NCBI RefSeq assembly: GCF_016495405.1
Contig: NZ_CP044522.1
Location: 2,571,876-2,635,875 of the forward strand
Length of the DNA: 64,000 nt
Reading direction: 5' to 3'
DNA from: Cobetia sp. cqz5-12
Lineage (GTDB): Bacteria; Pseudomonadota; Gammaproteobacteria; Pseudomonadales; Halomonadaceae
Within the stretch, counting starts at the first letter, position 1. Every line of letters starts with the position of its first letter. The notes beneath the pieces were generated by a model, which saw nothing but the letters and a program-made list of their open reading frames with translations, ran no database searches and was not told the DNA's origin. This document shows, piece by piece, positions 53,314 through 61,935 of this stretch. A program made the translations under genes and the position numbers.

Positions 53314-55029
53314 TCAGAGGTCTATCGCGACTTTGGTGGCGACGGCGACCTGATAGAGAATCTGCGTAATGCTGGTGGCCAGCTGCAGGTTCTTGGTCGG
53401 CGGTTCCGGCAGTACCAGAATCTGATCACCCGAGCGCAGCTCGACTTCCTCGGCACGGCGTACGGCGCCGTTCTGGCGCACGACCAGAATCTGGTCTTCA
53501 TCCGCGTGCTGGGTGAAACCACCGGCACTGTTGATATAGTCCATCACCGTCATGCCCTGGGTGTAGACCACGGCCTGAGGCACCACGACTTCGCCGCTGA
53601 TCAGCAGGGAATCGCTGACTTCCGGGATGGTGATGACATCGCCGTCCTGCAGACGCACGTCGGCGATGTTGCCGTCGTCACGTGCCACGACCAGACGCCC
53701 GGTCGGCTCTTCCTTCTTGGCCTGCTCGACGAATTTCTCGATCATCGCGGCTTCCTGGACACGAAGCTCGGATTCTTCGGTGGTCGAGGAAGACGCGCCG
53801 AGATAGGTGGCCTGAAGACGCTTGAGACTGTCCTGCAGTGCCTGCGCCTGCTGTTCCTTGACGCTTTCGCGGCGGATGGACACGCTCTGGTAGTCGGTCA
53901 GCCCCTTGGGCACGCCGACGGCGTTGAGCAATTCGCCCAGATGAGCATCGCGCGGCAGTGCATAGCGTGAGGGGCCATAGAAGCTGCCTTCCAGCTGCAC
54001 GACGATGGTCTCGTCACGCTGGTCGGCACTGAACAGTACTTCATCCCCGGCGCGTACGTCAGCGCCACGGAATTCCGCCACCGGCAGATAGCGCGAGATG
54101 GGGCCGTCCGTACGCGAGCCGCGCAGAAGCACGTGCGAGACACCAGACTTGAGGCGCGCCAGATTCAGCACGTCTTCCCCGCTCAGGCGCGAGTCGGTGA
54201 GTTCATAGCGGTAATCACGCTCGACATCTCCCACCACGCTGATGGCCGGGCCACGCTCCTCGACGACGACGGTATCCCCATCGCGGAACTGCGGACGGGC
54301 GATCTCGCCGTTGATCAGGAAGTCATAGAGATCGACCGTGTTGATGACGCGGCCGTTGCGCTTGATCTTGATCTTGCGGTAGCTGCCGAGTGCCTGGTCG
54401 ATACCGCCGGCCTGATCCAGGAAATACAGCATGGAGTCATTCGGGGTACCGGCATAACGACCCGGATTCTTGACGTAACCGGTGACGAAGACGCCCACCG
54501 GCTGTACGCCCTGCAGATTGGTATAGACGCTGACATTCTCCGGATACACCTCCTGGATGGCAGCACGCACCTTGCCGTCCAGCTGAGCATTGGTGGTGCC
54601 CTGCACTCTCACCGGGCCGATACCCGGCAGGAAGATGTTGCCCTGCGCATCCACCGGCAGGACAGACTCCATCTCCACGCCACCCCAGACGCGCAGGGTG
54701 ATCTGATCACCTGGCTTGATGGTGTAGCTGCTGTTGAGGCCATCGGCCATCATGCCGCGGAAACCACCGGTAAAGAGGTTTTCGCCGAACGGCGGCAGAG
54801 AGTCGGGGTCGGTCTGCTCCCGTGAGGTCAGCGGGCCGTAGGTGCCACTGCGCCAGTCGGCGCGCGCCTTGTCTTCCACACTGTCCGTCTTCTGCGGAAT
54901 GCTGGAGGCCTGGTCGTCGCTGGACAGGATGGAACCACCGCCCAGGCCGGCTGCCATGGCAGGGCTGGCGTTCAGGCACGCTACCGCCACCAGGCACCCG
55001 GCCCGGAGCAAGAATCTGGAAATTGTCAT
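53314..55029 (-). CDS. kpsD: Capsule polysaccharide export outer-membrane protein (KpsD/Wza family)
   Basis: The 571-residue product has a signal peptide MTISRFLLRAGCLVAVACLNAS PAMA. An OPX/Poly_export domain (TIKPGDQITLRVWGGVE near residue 100) and SLBB domains follow, e.g. VFVTGYVKNPGRYAG, then several more up to LLISGEVVVPQAVVY and ILVLPEPP. It is the KpsD-type partner of KpsE in the ABC-dependent capsule system. The ATG at 55029 has GAGGGG nine bases upstream; the TTG at 55053 is rejected. Bases 54976-54988, in the signal-peptide codons, read as an ops element on the coding strand. Confidence 0.94.
   Translation of the reverse strand: MTISRFLLRAGCLVAVACLNASPAMAAGLGGGSILSSDDQASSIPQKTDSVEDKARADWRSGTYGPLTSREQTDPDSLPPFGENLFTGGFRGMMADGLNSSYTIKPGDQITLRVWGGVEMESVLPVDAQGNIFLPGIGPVRVQGTTNAQLDGKVRAAIQEVYPENVSVYTNLQGVQPVGVFVTGYVKNPGRYAGTPNDSMLYFLDQAGGIDQALGSYRKIKIKRNGRVINTVDLYDFLINGEIARPQFRDGDTVVVEERGPAISVVGDVERDYRYELTDSRLSGEDVLNLARLKSGVSHVLLRGSRTDGPISRYLPVAEFRGADVRAGDEVLFSADQRDETIVVQLEGSFYGPSRYALPRDAHLGELLNAVGVPKGLTDYQSVSIRRESVKEQQAQALQDSLKRLQATYLGASSSTTEESELRVQEAAMIEKFVEQAKKEEPTGRLVVARDDGNIADVRLQDGDVITIPEVSDSLLISGEVVVPQAVVYTQGMTVMDYINSAGGFTQHADEDQILVVRQNGAVRRAEEVELRSGDQILVLPEPPTKNLQLATSITQILYQVAVATKVAIDL
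54976..54988 (-). promoter_or_regulatory. ops-like element (RfaH recruitment site) inside kpsD
   Basis: On the coding strand the sequence is GGCGGTAGCGTGC, identical to the core and end of the JUMPStart/ops element that pauses RNA polymerase and loads RfaH in LPS and capsule operons. The upstream bases (GCCTGGT) also resemble JUMPStart. It begins about 40 bp after the kpsD start. Most known ops sites are in untranslated leaders, so function is unproven. Confidence 0.55.
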
Positions 55030-55171
55030 CGGGCTAGGCCCCTCGTAGTGCAAGAATGGTGCAGTGTTGATCAGGAATGTCAGTGCCGGTCACGCCAGCC
55101 TGTTCCCTGTTGTCGTCGGTTCATGCCGTGTCGCGGTGCGGGCCTGTCAGCGAGAAGTTGCCGCAAGCGCG

Positions 55172-55600
55172 TCAGCGCGCCTCTTCCAGCAGACCGGTCA
55201 CCAGTCGCTGGGTCACCCAGGTGCCCTCGCCGGCCTTGCCGTCATTGCTGGTACGACAGGCCAGCTCCTTGCTCGGCAGGTCACGGCTGTTGGAGACCGT
55301 CAGCTCGCGACAGATACGCCCGCTGGCCGCGAAGTAGCGCTCATGGGCGACCACCTCGACATTGCTGCCCCAGGGGCTGGTCGGCACAGCAATCACGCTG
55401 CCGGGGGCCGCGCTGTCGAGAAATGACGAGACATCCGCCGGCAGCGACGCAGCGCCGGTCAGATTGGCCAGGTTGGTGCTGCCGGCACCGGTGGATTCCG
55501 GATAGGAGGTTGCGCAACCAGTGATGGCCATTGCCAGGCCTGCGACTGCCGCGAGACGCACGACATGCGGCAAGCGCTGTTTGAATCGGGATAAAGTCAT
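55172..55600 (-). CDS. Predicted outer-membrane lipoprotein (DVU3141-like)
   Basis: The 142-residue protein has a signal sequence (VVRLAAVAGLAMAITGC) with the lipobox ITGC, giving Cys at residue ~28. The C-terminal half has VEVVAHERYFAASGRICREL and ACRTSNDG, a pattern of the surface-antigen/DVU3141-like group with two Cys. It may anchor or assist the capsule exporter that follows in the same transcript. The ATG at 55600 has AGGA at spacing 8; the in-frame start at 55663 lies at the cysNC stop. Its exact role is not known. Confidence 0.7.
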   Translation of the reverse strand: MTLSRFKQRLPHVVRLAAVAGLAMAITGCATSYPESTGAGSTNLANLTGAASLPADVSSFLDSAAPGSVIAVPTSPWGSNVEVVAHERYFAASGRICRELTVSNSRDLPSKELACRTSNDGKAGEGTWVTQRLVTGLLEEAR

Positions 55601-55623
55601 ATGGAAGTCCTGAAACGGCAAAC

Positions 55624-55645
55624 GCCCCCGCCTTGCGGCGAGGGC
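55624..55645 (-). terminator. Hairpin at the end of cysNC
   Basis: The arms GCCCCCGCC (55624-55632) and GGCGAGGGC (55637-55645) pair with one G-U and a 4-base GCAA-type loop on the minus strand. It is followed by GTTTGCCGTTT. It may partly separate the cys genes from the capsule genes, or allow read-through. Confidence 0.5.
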
Positions 55646-55662
55646 TGATCGGCGTGAATGCA

Positions 55663-57573
55663 TCAGCCGATGACGTTGTAGTGCTTGAGCTGACTGACCA
55701 GCTTGAGTGCGGTCTGCTCGAGGCTCAGTTCACCCGTGTTGATCTCGATTTCCGGGTTCTCCGGCGCTTCGTACGGCGAGCTGATACCGGTGAAGTCACT
55801 GATCTCACCGGCACGCGCCTTGCGGTACAGGCCCTTGGGATCACGCTCTTCGCAGACGCTGATCGGCGTGTTGACGAAGACTTCGATGAACTCGTCAGTG
55901 CCGACCATATCGCGCACGGTCTGGCGATCGGCCTGGAACGGCGAGATGAAGCTGACCAGGGTGATCATGCCGGCATCGACCATCAGCTTGGCGACTTCGC
56001 CGACACGACGGATATTCTCGGCGCGGTCGTCTTCGCTGAAGCCCAAATCCCCACACAGGCCGTGGCGTACGTTGTCGCCATCCAGCAGGTAGGTGTTGTA
56101 GCCCATGGCGAACAGCTGACGCTCCAGCGCGTTGGCGGCGGTGGACTTGCCGGCGCCGGACAGTCCGGTGAACCAGATGATGCAGGGCTTCTGCTTGTTG
56201 CGTTCGGCACGGCGCTGCTTGGTGACCGCCATGTCGTGCCACACGATGTTGCTGGCACTCAGGGTCTCCTTGACCATGCCCGCACCGATGGTGATGTTGG
56301 ACAGGCGATCAATGAACACGAAGCTGCCGGTATGTGGCGAACGCTGGTAGCTGTCCATGGCCAGCGGCTGGGTCAGCTCGACCTGCACGCGGGCGATGCC
56401 ATTGAGCGGGATGTTCTCCGCTTCATTGCGCGCCATGGTGTTGACGTCGGTCTGGTGAATGATGCGCCCGACGCGGCCGATGACGCTGGAGGTACCGAGC
56501 TTGAGCTCGTATTCCTTGCCGACCACCAGCGGGTTCTCGTGCATCCACACCACGTCCGCGGTGAACGCGGTGCAGGGCTCCATGTCGGAATCCACCGCCA
56601 CGATCATGTCGCCGCGCGAGATGTCGATCTCATCGGTCAGTGTCAGCGTGACAGCCTGGCCCGGCCAGGCGATGTCGAGATCGCCGTCGAAGGTGACGAT
56701 GCGCTCGATCGTGGAGGTCTTGCCGGACGGCAGTACCTTGATCTGCTGGCCCGGTGAGACGGTGCCGGCAGCCAGGGTGCCGCAATAGCCACGGAAGTTG
56801 AGGTTCGGACGATTGACGTACTGCACCGGGAAGCGCAGGTCGGTCAGGTTGCTGTCCTCGGTGACATCGACGGTCTCGAGGATGTCCATCAGCGGACGCG
56901 CTTCGTAGGCGGCATCGTCATACCACGGGGTATTGGCGCTGAGGGAGACGACGTTGTCGCCTTCCAGTGCGGACAGCGGCACGAAACGGATATCCGGGAC
57001 TTCCAGGTCCTTGGCGAACGCTTGGTAGTCCGCGACGATCTCGTCGAAGCGTTCCTGGGAGTAGTCGACGATATCCATCTTGTTGACCGCGACCACCAGG
57101 TGCTGAATACCCAGCAGCGAGCAGATGTAGCTGTGGCGGCGGGTCTGAGTCTGCACGCCATAACGCGCATCGATCAGGATGATCGCCAGGCTCGCGGTGG
57201 AGGCACCGGTGGCCATGTTACGGGTGTACTGCTCGTGCCCCGGCGTATCGGCGATGATGAACTTGCGCTTGTCGGTGGAGAAGTAGCGATAGGCGACATC
57301 GATGGTGATGCCCTGCTCACGCTCTGACTGCAGACCATCGACCAGCAGTGCCAGATCCACCTTGCCGGTGGTGCCGCTCTTCTTGGAATCGCGGGTAATG
57401 GCGGCCAGCTGATCTTCGTAGATCATCTTGGAGTCATGAAGCAGACGACCGATCAGGGTCGACTTGCCGTCATCCACGCTGCCGCAGGTGATGAAACGCA
57501 GCAGATCTTTCTGCTCGTGTTCCTTGAGATAGGCTTCGATGTTTTCCGCGATCATCGTTGACTGGTGTGACAC
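55663..57573 (-). CDS. cysNC: Bifunctional sulfate adenylyltransferase subunit 1/adenylylsulfate kinase (CysNC)
   Basis: The 636-residue protein fuses a CysN GTPase to an APS kinase. The GTPase has the P-loop GSVDDGKST (31-39), switch DTPGHEQY and NKMD. The kinase domain starts near residue 445 with [12 protein letters not shown] and includes [16 protein letters not shown]. With CysD it makes APS from sulfate and ATP, then PAPS. The start is the GTG at 57573, with GGGAGA at spacing 6-8 and the typical N-terminus MSHQS; the ATG at 57579 is too close to the SD. It lies directly upstream of the capsule lipoprotein gene. Confidence 0.97.
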   Translation of the reverse strand: MSHQSTMIAENIEAYLKEHEQKDLLRFITCGSVDDGKSTLIGRLLHDSKMIYEDQLAAITRDSKKSGTTGKVDLALLVDGLQSEREQGITIDVAYRYFSTDKRKFIIADTPGHEQYTRNMATGASTASLAIILIDARYGVQTQTRRHSYICSLLGIQHLVVAVNKMDIVDYSQERFDEIVADYQAFAKDLEVPDIRFVPLSALEGDNVVSLSANTPWYDDAAYEARPLMDILETVDVTEDSNLTDLRFPVQYVNRPNLNFRGYCGTLAAGTVSPGQQIKVLPSGKTSTIERIVTFDGDLDIAWPGQAVTLTLTDEIDISRGDMIVAVDSDMEPCTAFTADVVWMHENPLVVGKEYELKLGTSSVIGRVGRIIHQTDVNTMARNEAENIPLNGIARVQVELTQPLAMDSYQRSPHTGSFVFIDRLSNITIGAGMVKETLSASNIVWHDMAVTKQRRAERNKQKPCIIWFTGLSGAGKSTAANALERQLFAMGYNTYLLDGDNVRHGLCGDLGFSEDDRAENIRRVGEVAKLMVDAGMITLVSFISPFQADRQTVRDMVGTDEFIEVFVNTPISVCEERDPKGLYRKARAGEISDFTGISSPYEAPENPEIEINTGELSLEQTALKLVSQLKHYNVIG

Positions 57574-57729
57574 TGTCATTCTCCCTGAACCCGGACTGTC
57601 CGGCGCGAGCCTCCCATGAGGCTTCCAGCGCTGCGAACATCCCGTGTCCTGTCAATTTCGTTGAGTCTTGCTTGCCTGACATCGTGCAGTAGCCGTTGCG
57701 GGCTAACGCAATACTGATGCGCCCGCCGC

Positions 57730-58671
57730 TTAGAAGTAGCCTTCGCGCTTCTTCTTCTCCATGGAGCCTGCCTGATCGTGATCGATGGCACGACCGGAGC
57801 GCTCGCTGGTACGGGTCAGCAGCATTTCCTGGATGATTTCCGGCAGGGTCGCGGCGGTGGATTCCACGGCGCCAGTCAGCGGGTAGCAGCCCAGGGTACG
57901 GAAGCGCACGGATTTCATCTCCGGCACTTCGCCGTCCTTGAGCGGCAGACGGTCGTCATCGACCATGATGTCGAGGCCGTCACGCTTCACCACCGGACGC
58001 ACGGCGGAGTAGTAGAGCGGCACGATCTTGATGGACTCGAGGTAGATGTACTGCCAGATGTCCAGCTCGGTCCAATTGGAGAGCGGGAAGACGCGGATGG
58101 ACTCGCCCTTGTTGATCTTGGAGTTGTAGATGTTCCACAGCTCCGGACGCTGATTCTTGGGGTCCCAGCGGTGGTACTGGTCACGGAAGGAGTAGACACG
58201 CTCTTTCGCGCGTGAAGCTTCCTCGTCACGACGCGCACCGCCGAAGGCTGCATCGAAACCATGCTTGTCCAGCGCCTGCTTCAGCGACTGGGTCTTCATG
58301 ATGTCGGTGTACTTGGCGCTGCCGTGCTCGAACGGGTTGATGTTCGCCTCGACGCCTTCCTGATTGATGTGCTCGATCAGTTCCATGCCGACTTCCGCGG
58401 CCATCTCATCGCGGAACTTGATCATCTCCTGGAATTTCCAGGTGGTGTTGACGTGCATCAGGGGGAACGGCGGCACGCCCGGCGCGAAGGCCTTGCGCGC
58501 CAGATGCAGCATCACGGCGGAGTCCTTGCCGATGGAGTAGAGCATGACCGGATTGGAGAACTCGGCCGCCACTTCACGAATGATGTGGATGGACTCGGCC
58601 TCGAGCTGCTTGAGGTGGGTCTGACGTTCCGGTGTGATACCGAGTTTTTCAGCCGTGGACGATGCTGTCAT
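57730..58671 (-). CDS. cysD: Sulfate adenylyltransferase subunit 2 (CysD)
   Basis: The 313-residue ATP-pyrophosphatase has the PP-loop [18 protein letters not shown] at about residues 46-63, [35 protein letters not shown], and [16 protein letters not shown]. It catalyses ATP sulfurylation with CysN. It is separated from cysNC by 156 bp. In Halomonadaceae the cysDN(C) genes usually serve assimilation or sulfation; here cysNC and cysD lie between a PAP phosphatase and a capsule operon. Confidence 0.97.
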   Translation of the reverse strand: MTASSTAEKLGITPERQTHLKQLEAESIHIIREVAAEFSNPVMLYSIGKDSAVMLHLARKAFAPGVPPFPLMHVNTTWKFQEMIKFRDEMAAEVGMELIEHINQEGVEANINPFEHGSAKYTDIMKTQSLKQALDKHGFDAAFGGARRDEEASRAKERVYSFRDQYHRWDPKNQRPELWNIYNSKINKGESIRVFPLSNWTELDIWQYIYLESIKIVPLYYSAVRPVVKRDGLDIMVDDDRLPLKDGEVPEMKSVRFRTLGCYPLTGAVESTAATLPEIIQEMLLTRTSERSGRAIDHDQAGSMEKKKREGYF

Positions 58672-58827
58672 TACAGATTCCTTGAGATCACTCTGCTAGT
58701 TGTTCCTGCCCTCTTCACTCGCAGACGAAGCCGCACATCCTGAAGAAGACCACGTATCCTTGACATCAGACTGACATGTACAGACGTCAGTCCTGTGACG
58801 CCGTGGCGCATCCCACGCAGTCGCGCA

Positions 58828-59676
58828 TCACGCCCAGGGGGCTGCCGGTCTGGCGCACACGATGAAATAGGGATTCAGCACGCTGTCATGCTGGTTGTAA
58901 CGCAGTGCCTGGCGGGTCTCGGCATGCAGCACCTGACCCCCTGCTGCTTCGACCACCGCATGTGCCGCGCCGGTATCCCACTCACAGGTCGGGCCGAGGC
59001 GCGGGTAGAGGTCCGCTGCCCCTTCGGCGACCAGGCACAGCTTCAGCGAACTGCCCATGGCAACGATATCGCAGGCCGCGAAGTCGGCAACGAATGCCTT
59101 GAAATCTTCGGTCTGATGCGAACGGCTACCGACGATGCGCCAGCTATCGGTGCTGCTCGGCACATTGCTGACCGCGATGGTCTGGCGCTCACCTTCGCCG
59201 ATCTGCTTCTCGGCAATGGACGCCAGGCCTTCGCCCTGCTGGGCACCCACGTAGAGGGTATCGATGGCCGGCGCATAGACGACGCCCATGGTCGGCACGC
59301 CCTGCTCGATCAGCGCGATGTTGACGGTGAATTCGCCATTGCGCTTGATGAATTCCTTGGTGCCATCCAGCGGGTCAACCAGCCAGTAACGCGTCCAGTC
59401 ACTGCGCACGTCCCAGCTGATGTCCGCATCTTCTTCGGACAGGATCGGTGTGGCGCCGAACTCGGCATCCATGGCCTTCAAACCGTCCACGATGACGGCG
59501 TGCGCCGCGCGGTCTGCCGTGGTCAGCGGGGAATCATCCGACTTCATGTCGACCGTGAAGTCACCGCTCTCGTAGATCTCCATGATGGCAGCGCCCGCCC
59601 TGCGAGCAATGGCCTCCAGCGCATTCAACATGGCGCGTGTCGTGCTGTCGGTCGTGCTCGCTGTCGTATCCGTCAT
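58828..59676 (-). CDS. cysQ: 3'(2'),5'-bisphosphate nucleotidase CysQ (PAP phosphatase)
   Basis: The 282-residue inositol-monophosphatase-fold enzyme hydrolyses PAP, the by-product of sulfotransferases, to AMP. Metal site residues are seen in LSEEDADI (80-87), DPLDGTKEFI (101-110) and EWDTGAAHAVVEAAGG near residue 232. Removing PAP prevents product inhibition of sulfotransferases. It lies between the SLC13 permease and cysD on the same strand, so it is part of a sulfation supply set. Confidence 0.94.
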   Translation of the reverse strand: MTDTTASTTDSTTRAMLNALEAIARRAGAAIMEIYESGDFTVDMKSDDSPLTTADRAAHAVIVDGLKAMDAEFGATPILSEEDADISWDVRSDWTRYWLVDPLDGTKEFIKRNGEFTVNIALIEQGVPTMGVVYAPAIDTLYVGAQQGEGLASIAEKQIGEGERQTIAVSNVPSSTDSWRIVGSRSHQTEDFKAFVADFAACDIVAMGSSLKLCLVAEGAADLYPRLGPTCEWDTGAAHAVVEAAGGQVLHAETRQALRYNQHDSVLNPYFIVCARPAAPWA

Positions 59677-59766
59677 GTGCCTTCCTGTCAGTGTGAATTC
59701 GCCAGCCAGGCTGACGATGAAATGAGTAACGCTCGCCGGCAGCGGCCAGACGCAGCGGAGCGAGGG

Positions 59767-61545
59767 TCAGCCAGTGAACGGCCAGATAAGAGGAATCAGA
59801 GCGACCGAGGTGACGCCGACGATGAGGCTCATCGGCAACCCGACCTTCATGTAATCCGAGACCTTGTACCCCCCGGGGCCCATCACCATCAGGTTGGTCT
59901 GATAACCCAGCGGGGTAAGAAAACTCGCAGAAGCCGCGAACATGATGGCGATCGCATAGGGCATCAATGAGACCCCCAACTGCTCGCTGACTGCCATCGC
60001 GATCGGAAACATCAACACCGCGGCGGCATTGTTGGTGATGATTTCAGTAAATAGTGTCGTGGTGAGATAGACCAGCACCAGCATCAGGAAGGGAGAACCA
60101 CCGCCGAACTGCATCAGCTGATCAGCGACCATCTGGGCGGCACCACTGTCGGTCATCGCCTGGCCCAGTCCCAAGGCAGCGGCAATGACGACCAGCACGC
60201 TGCCATCGATGCTGGCACGCGCCTGCGAGGCCGGAAGGCAGCCGGTAAAGACCATCAGAATGGCGGCTGCCACGGCGGCCTCGACCAGCTCGACCATCCC
60301 CGCCAGGTGCGTGATGATCATCAGACTCATGATGGCGAGTGCGATGGGCGCCTTGGTGAGGTTGGGCATGCCATTGCCGTCCAGGGTGCTGACCAGCAGG
60401 AATTCGCGGTTATAACGATGCAGACGCGTGAAATCGGCAGCGGCTTCCAGCAGCAGGGTGTCCCCGGGGCGCAGCACGATGTCACCGACCTTGCTGTTGA
60501 TGCGCTCACCATCACGTGACACGGCGAGGATCACGGATTGATAGCGAGTACGGAACCGCGCTTCACGCACGTTCATGCCGACGACGGGGGAGCTCGGGGC
60601 GATGACGGCCTCGACCATGCGCCGCTGGTGATGATCCAGATCCAGGCCTGCCGCATCACTCTCCAGCCCGCGGAACACACGCACTTCATGCGCCGTGTCT
60701 GCCACACCGACGAAGATGAGGCGATCACCGGACTGGAGAATGGTGTCAGGGCCGACCATGGACAGCAGCTTGCCGGAGCGTTCGATCTCGGCCAGATAGC
60801 CGAATTGAAGACTGCGCAGGCCCGCCTCCTCGATGCTCTTGTCGTGCAGCGGCCCCTTGTCAGCCACTCGCATGGCCACGGAGTACTCGCGGCCATTGCC
60901 GAGCTGCTCGACCAAGCCCTTGCGCTGGGGCAGGAAACGCCAGCCGATCAGCACCATCCACAGGGTACCGACGATCAGGACAGGAACGCCCAGCGCCGAG
61001 ATATCAAAGATGCCGAGCCCGGGGAGATTGGCCTGGGACTGCAGCAGGCCGTCGACGACCAGATTGGTACTGGTGCCGATCAGGGTGCAGGTACCGCCGA
61101 GGATGGCGGCGTAGCTCATCGGCATCAGCAGACGAGAGGGAGAGATCTTCATGCGCGCGCACCAGCCCTGCACCAGGCCGATGAAGAGTGCGACGACAGG
61201 AGTATTGTTGAGGAAGGCACTCAACAGGGAGGTAATCGGCATCAGGCGTGCCAATGCTGAAGAAGGAGAGCTGGGGCGCCCGAGCAGGCGCTCCAGCATC
61301 CAGCGCAGCGCACCGGTTTCCTGTACGCCGGCGGCAACCACGAAAAGTGCCCCGATGGTCATGATGCCCGGATTGGCAAACCCAGCCAGGAAGGTCGCCG
61401 GAGAAATGACGCCCAGCAAAATCAACGACACGGCAGCGGCCATCATCAGCCACTCCGCCGGCCAACGATTCCAGACAAGCCCTGCCAACACTCCTACCGT
61501 CACCACCAGGGTGACAAAAGCATCCATGTGCTGCGCGATTTCCAT
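59767..61545 (-). CDS. SLC13-type permease with RCK_C (TrkA-C) domains, probable sulfate transporter
   Basis: The 592-residue protein is a DASS/SLC13 carrier with about 11 helices and two TrkA_C domains (about residues 215-380) inserted in the middle. SLC13 motifs are FLNNTPVVALFIGL, GGTCTLIGTSTNLVV and ITNNAAAVLMFPIAMA with GYQTNLMVMGPGGY. This architecture matches bacterial and algal sulfate carriers of the SAC1/SLT type. Sulfate is the most likely substrate because of the neighbouring cys genes, but other divalent anions cannot be excluded. It begins the minus-strand set. Confidence 0.85.
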   Translation of the reverse strand: MEIAQHMDAFVTLVVTVGVLAGLVWNRWPAEWLMMAAAVSLILLGVISPATFLAGFANPGIMTIGALFVVAAGVQETGALRWMLERLLGRPSSPSSALARLMPITSLLSAFLNNTPVVALFIGLVQGWCARMKISPSRLLMPMSYAAILGGTCTLIGTSTNLVVDGLLQSQANLPGLGIFDISALGVPVLIVGTLWMVLIGWRFLPQRKGLVEQLGNGREYSVAMRVADKGPLHDKSIEEAGLRSLQFGYLAEIERSGKLLSMVGPDTILQSGDRLIFVGVADTAHEVRVFRGLESDAAGLDLDHHQRRMVEAVIAPSSPVVGMNVREARFRTRYQSVILAVSRDGERINSKVGDIVLRPGDTLLLEAAADFTRLHRYNREFLLVSTLDGNGMPNLTKAPIALAIMSLMIITHLAGMVELVEAAVAAAILMVFTGCLPASQARASIDGSVLVVIAAALGLGQAMTDSGAAQMVADQLMQFGGGSPFLMLVLVYLTTTLFTEIITNNAAAVLMFPIAMAVSEQLGVSLMPYAIAIMFAASASFLTPLGYQTNLMVMGPGGYKVSDYMKVGLPMSLIVGVTSVALIPLIWPFTG

Positions 61546-61935
61546 CTACTAGCGTTCCCTTGGCGTCCTGCCGCTTCTTACTGGTCAAGCCCTGCGCTTC
61601 ACATTCATATGAAGCTCAAGCATTAATGAAAATGCATCGCAGAGCGTGGCACTTTAGCAGTAAAGCTATTACTGCTGAAGCATGCAGTGAAAAAGCTGAC
61701 AAACAAAATAAAGCACAGGTTAATCATTTGCCTGCTACCAATATCGCGAGCAAAGACTTGATTGAATTCGTTCGTCACTTTGCGTACTTTCCCTATTTGC
61801 GGACTCTGAGTCAACGGTCTCACACGACGGTCTCACCAGGCGTGCTGAGCATCACGAGTAAGCAGTCACTTTTCTTATCTGAAACGGACACCCTGCATGC
61901 TGAAGGCGGCAATGAACCAAGGATGGGAGCTTCTC
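61546..61935. other. Divergent intergenic region between SLC13 and kpsC
   Basis: The 390 bp are AT-rich and hold the promoters of the minus-strand locus and of kpsC. A perfect palindrome is at 61656-61676. No ops-like element was noticed here. No gene was recognised; a 66-codon minus-strand frame lacks supporting features. Confidence 0.5.
61656..61676. promoter_or_regulatory. Perfect 8-bp inverted repeat, candidate operator
   Basis: AGCAGTAA-agcta-TTACTGCT has fully complementary 8-base arms around a 5-base centre. It is 111 bp upstream of the SLC13 start and 260 bp upstream of kpsC, in the divergent promoter region. The binding protein is unknown. Confidence 0.45.
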
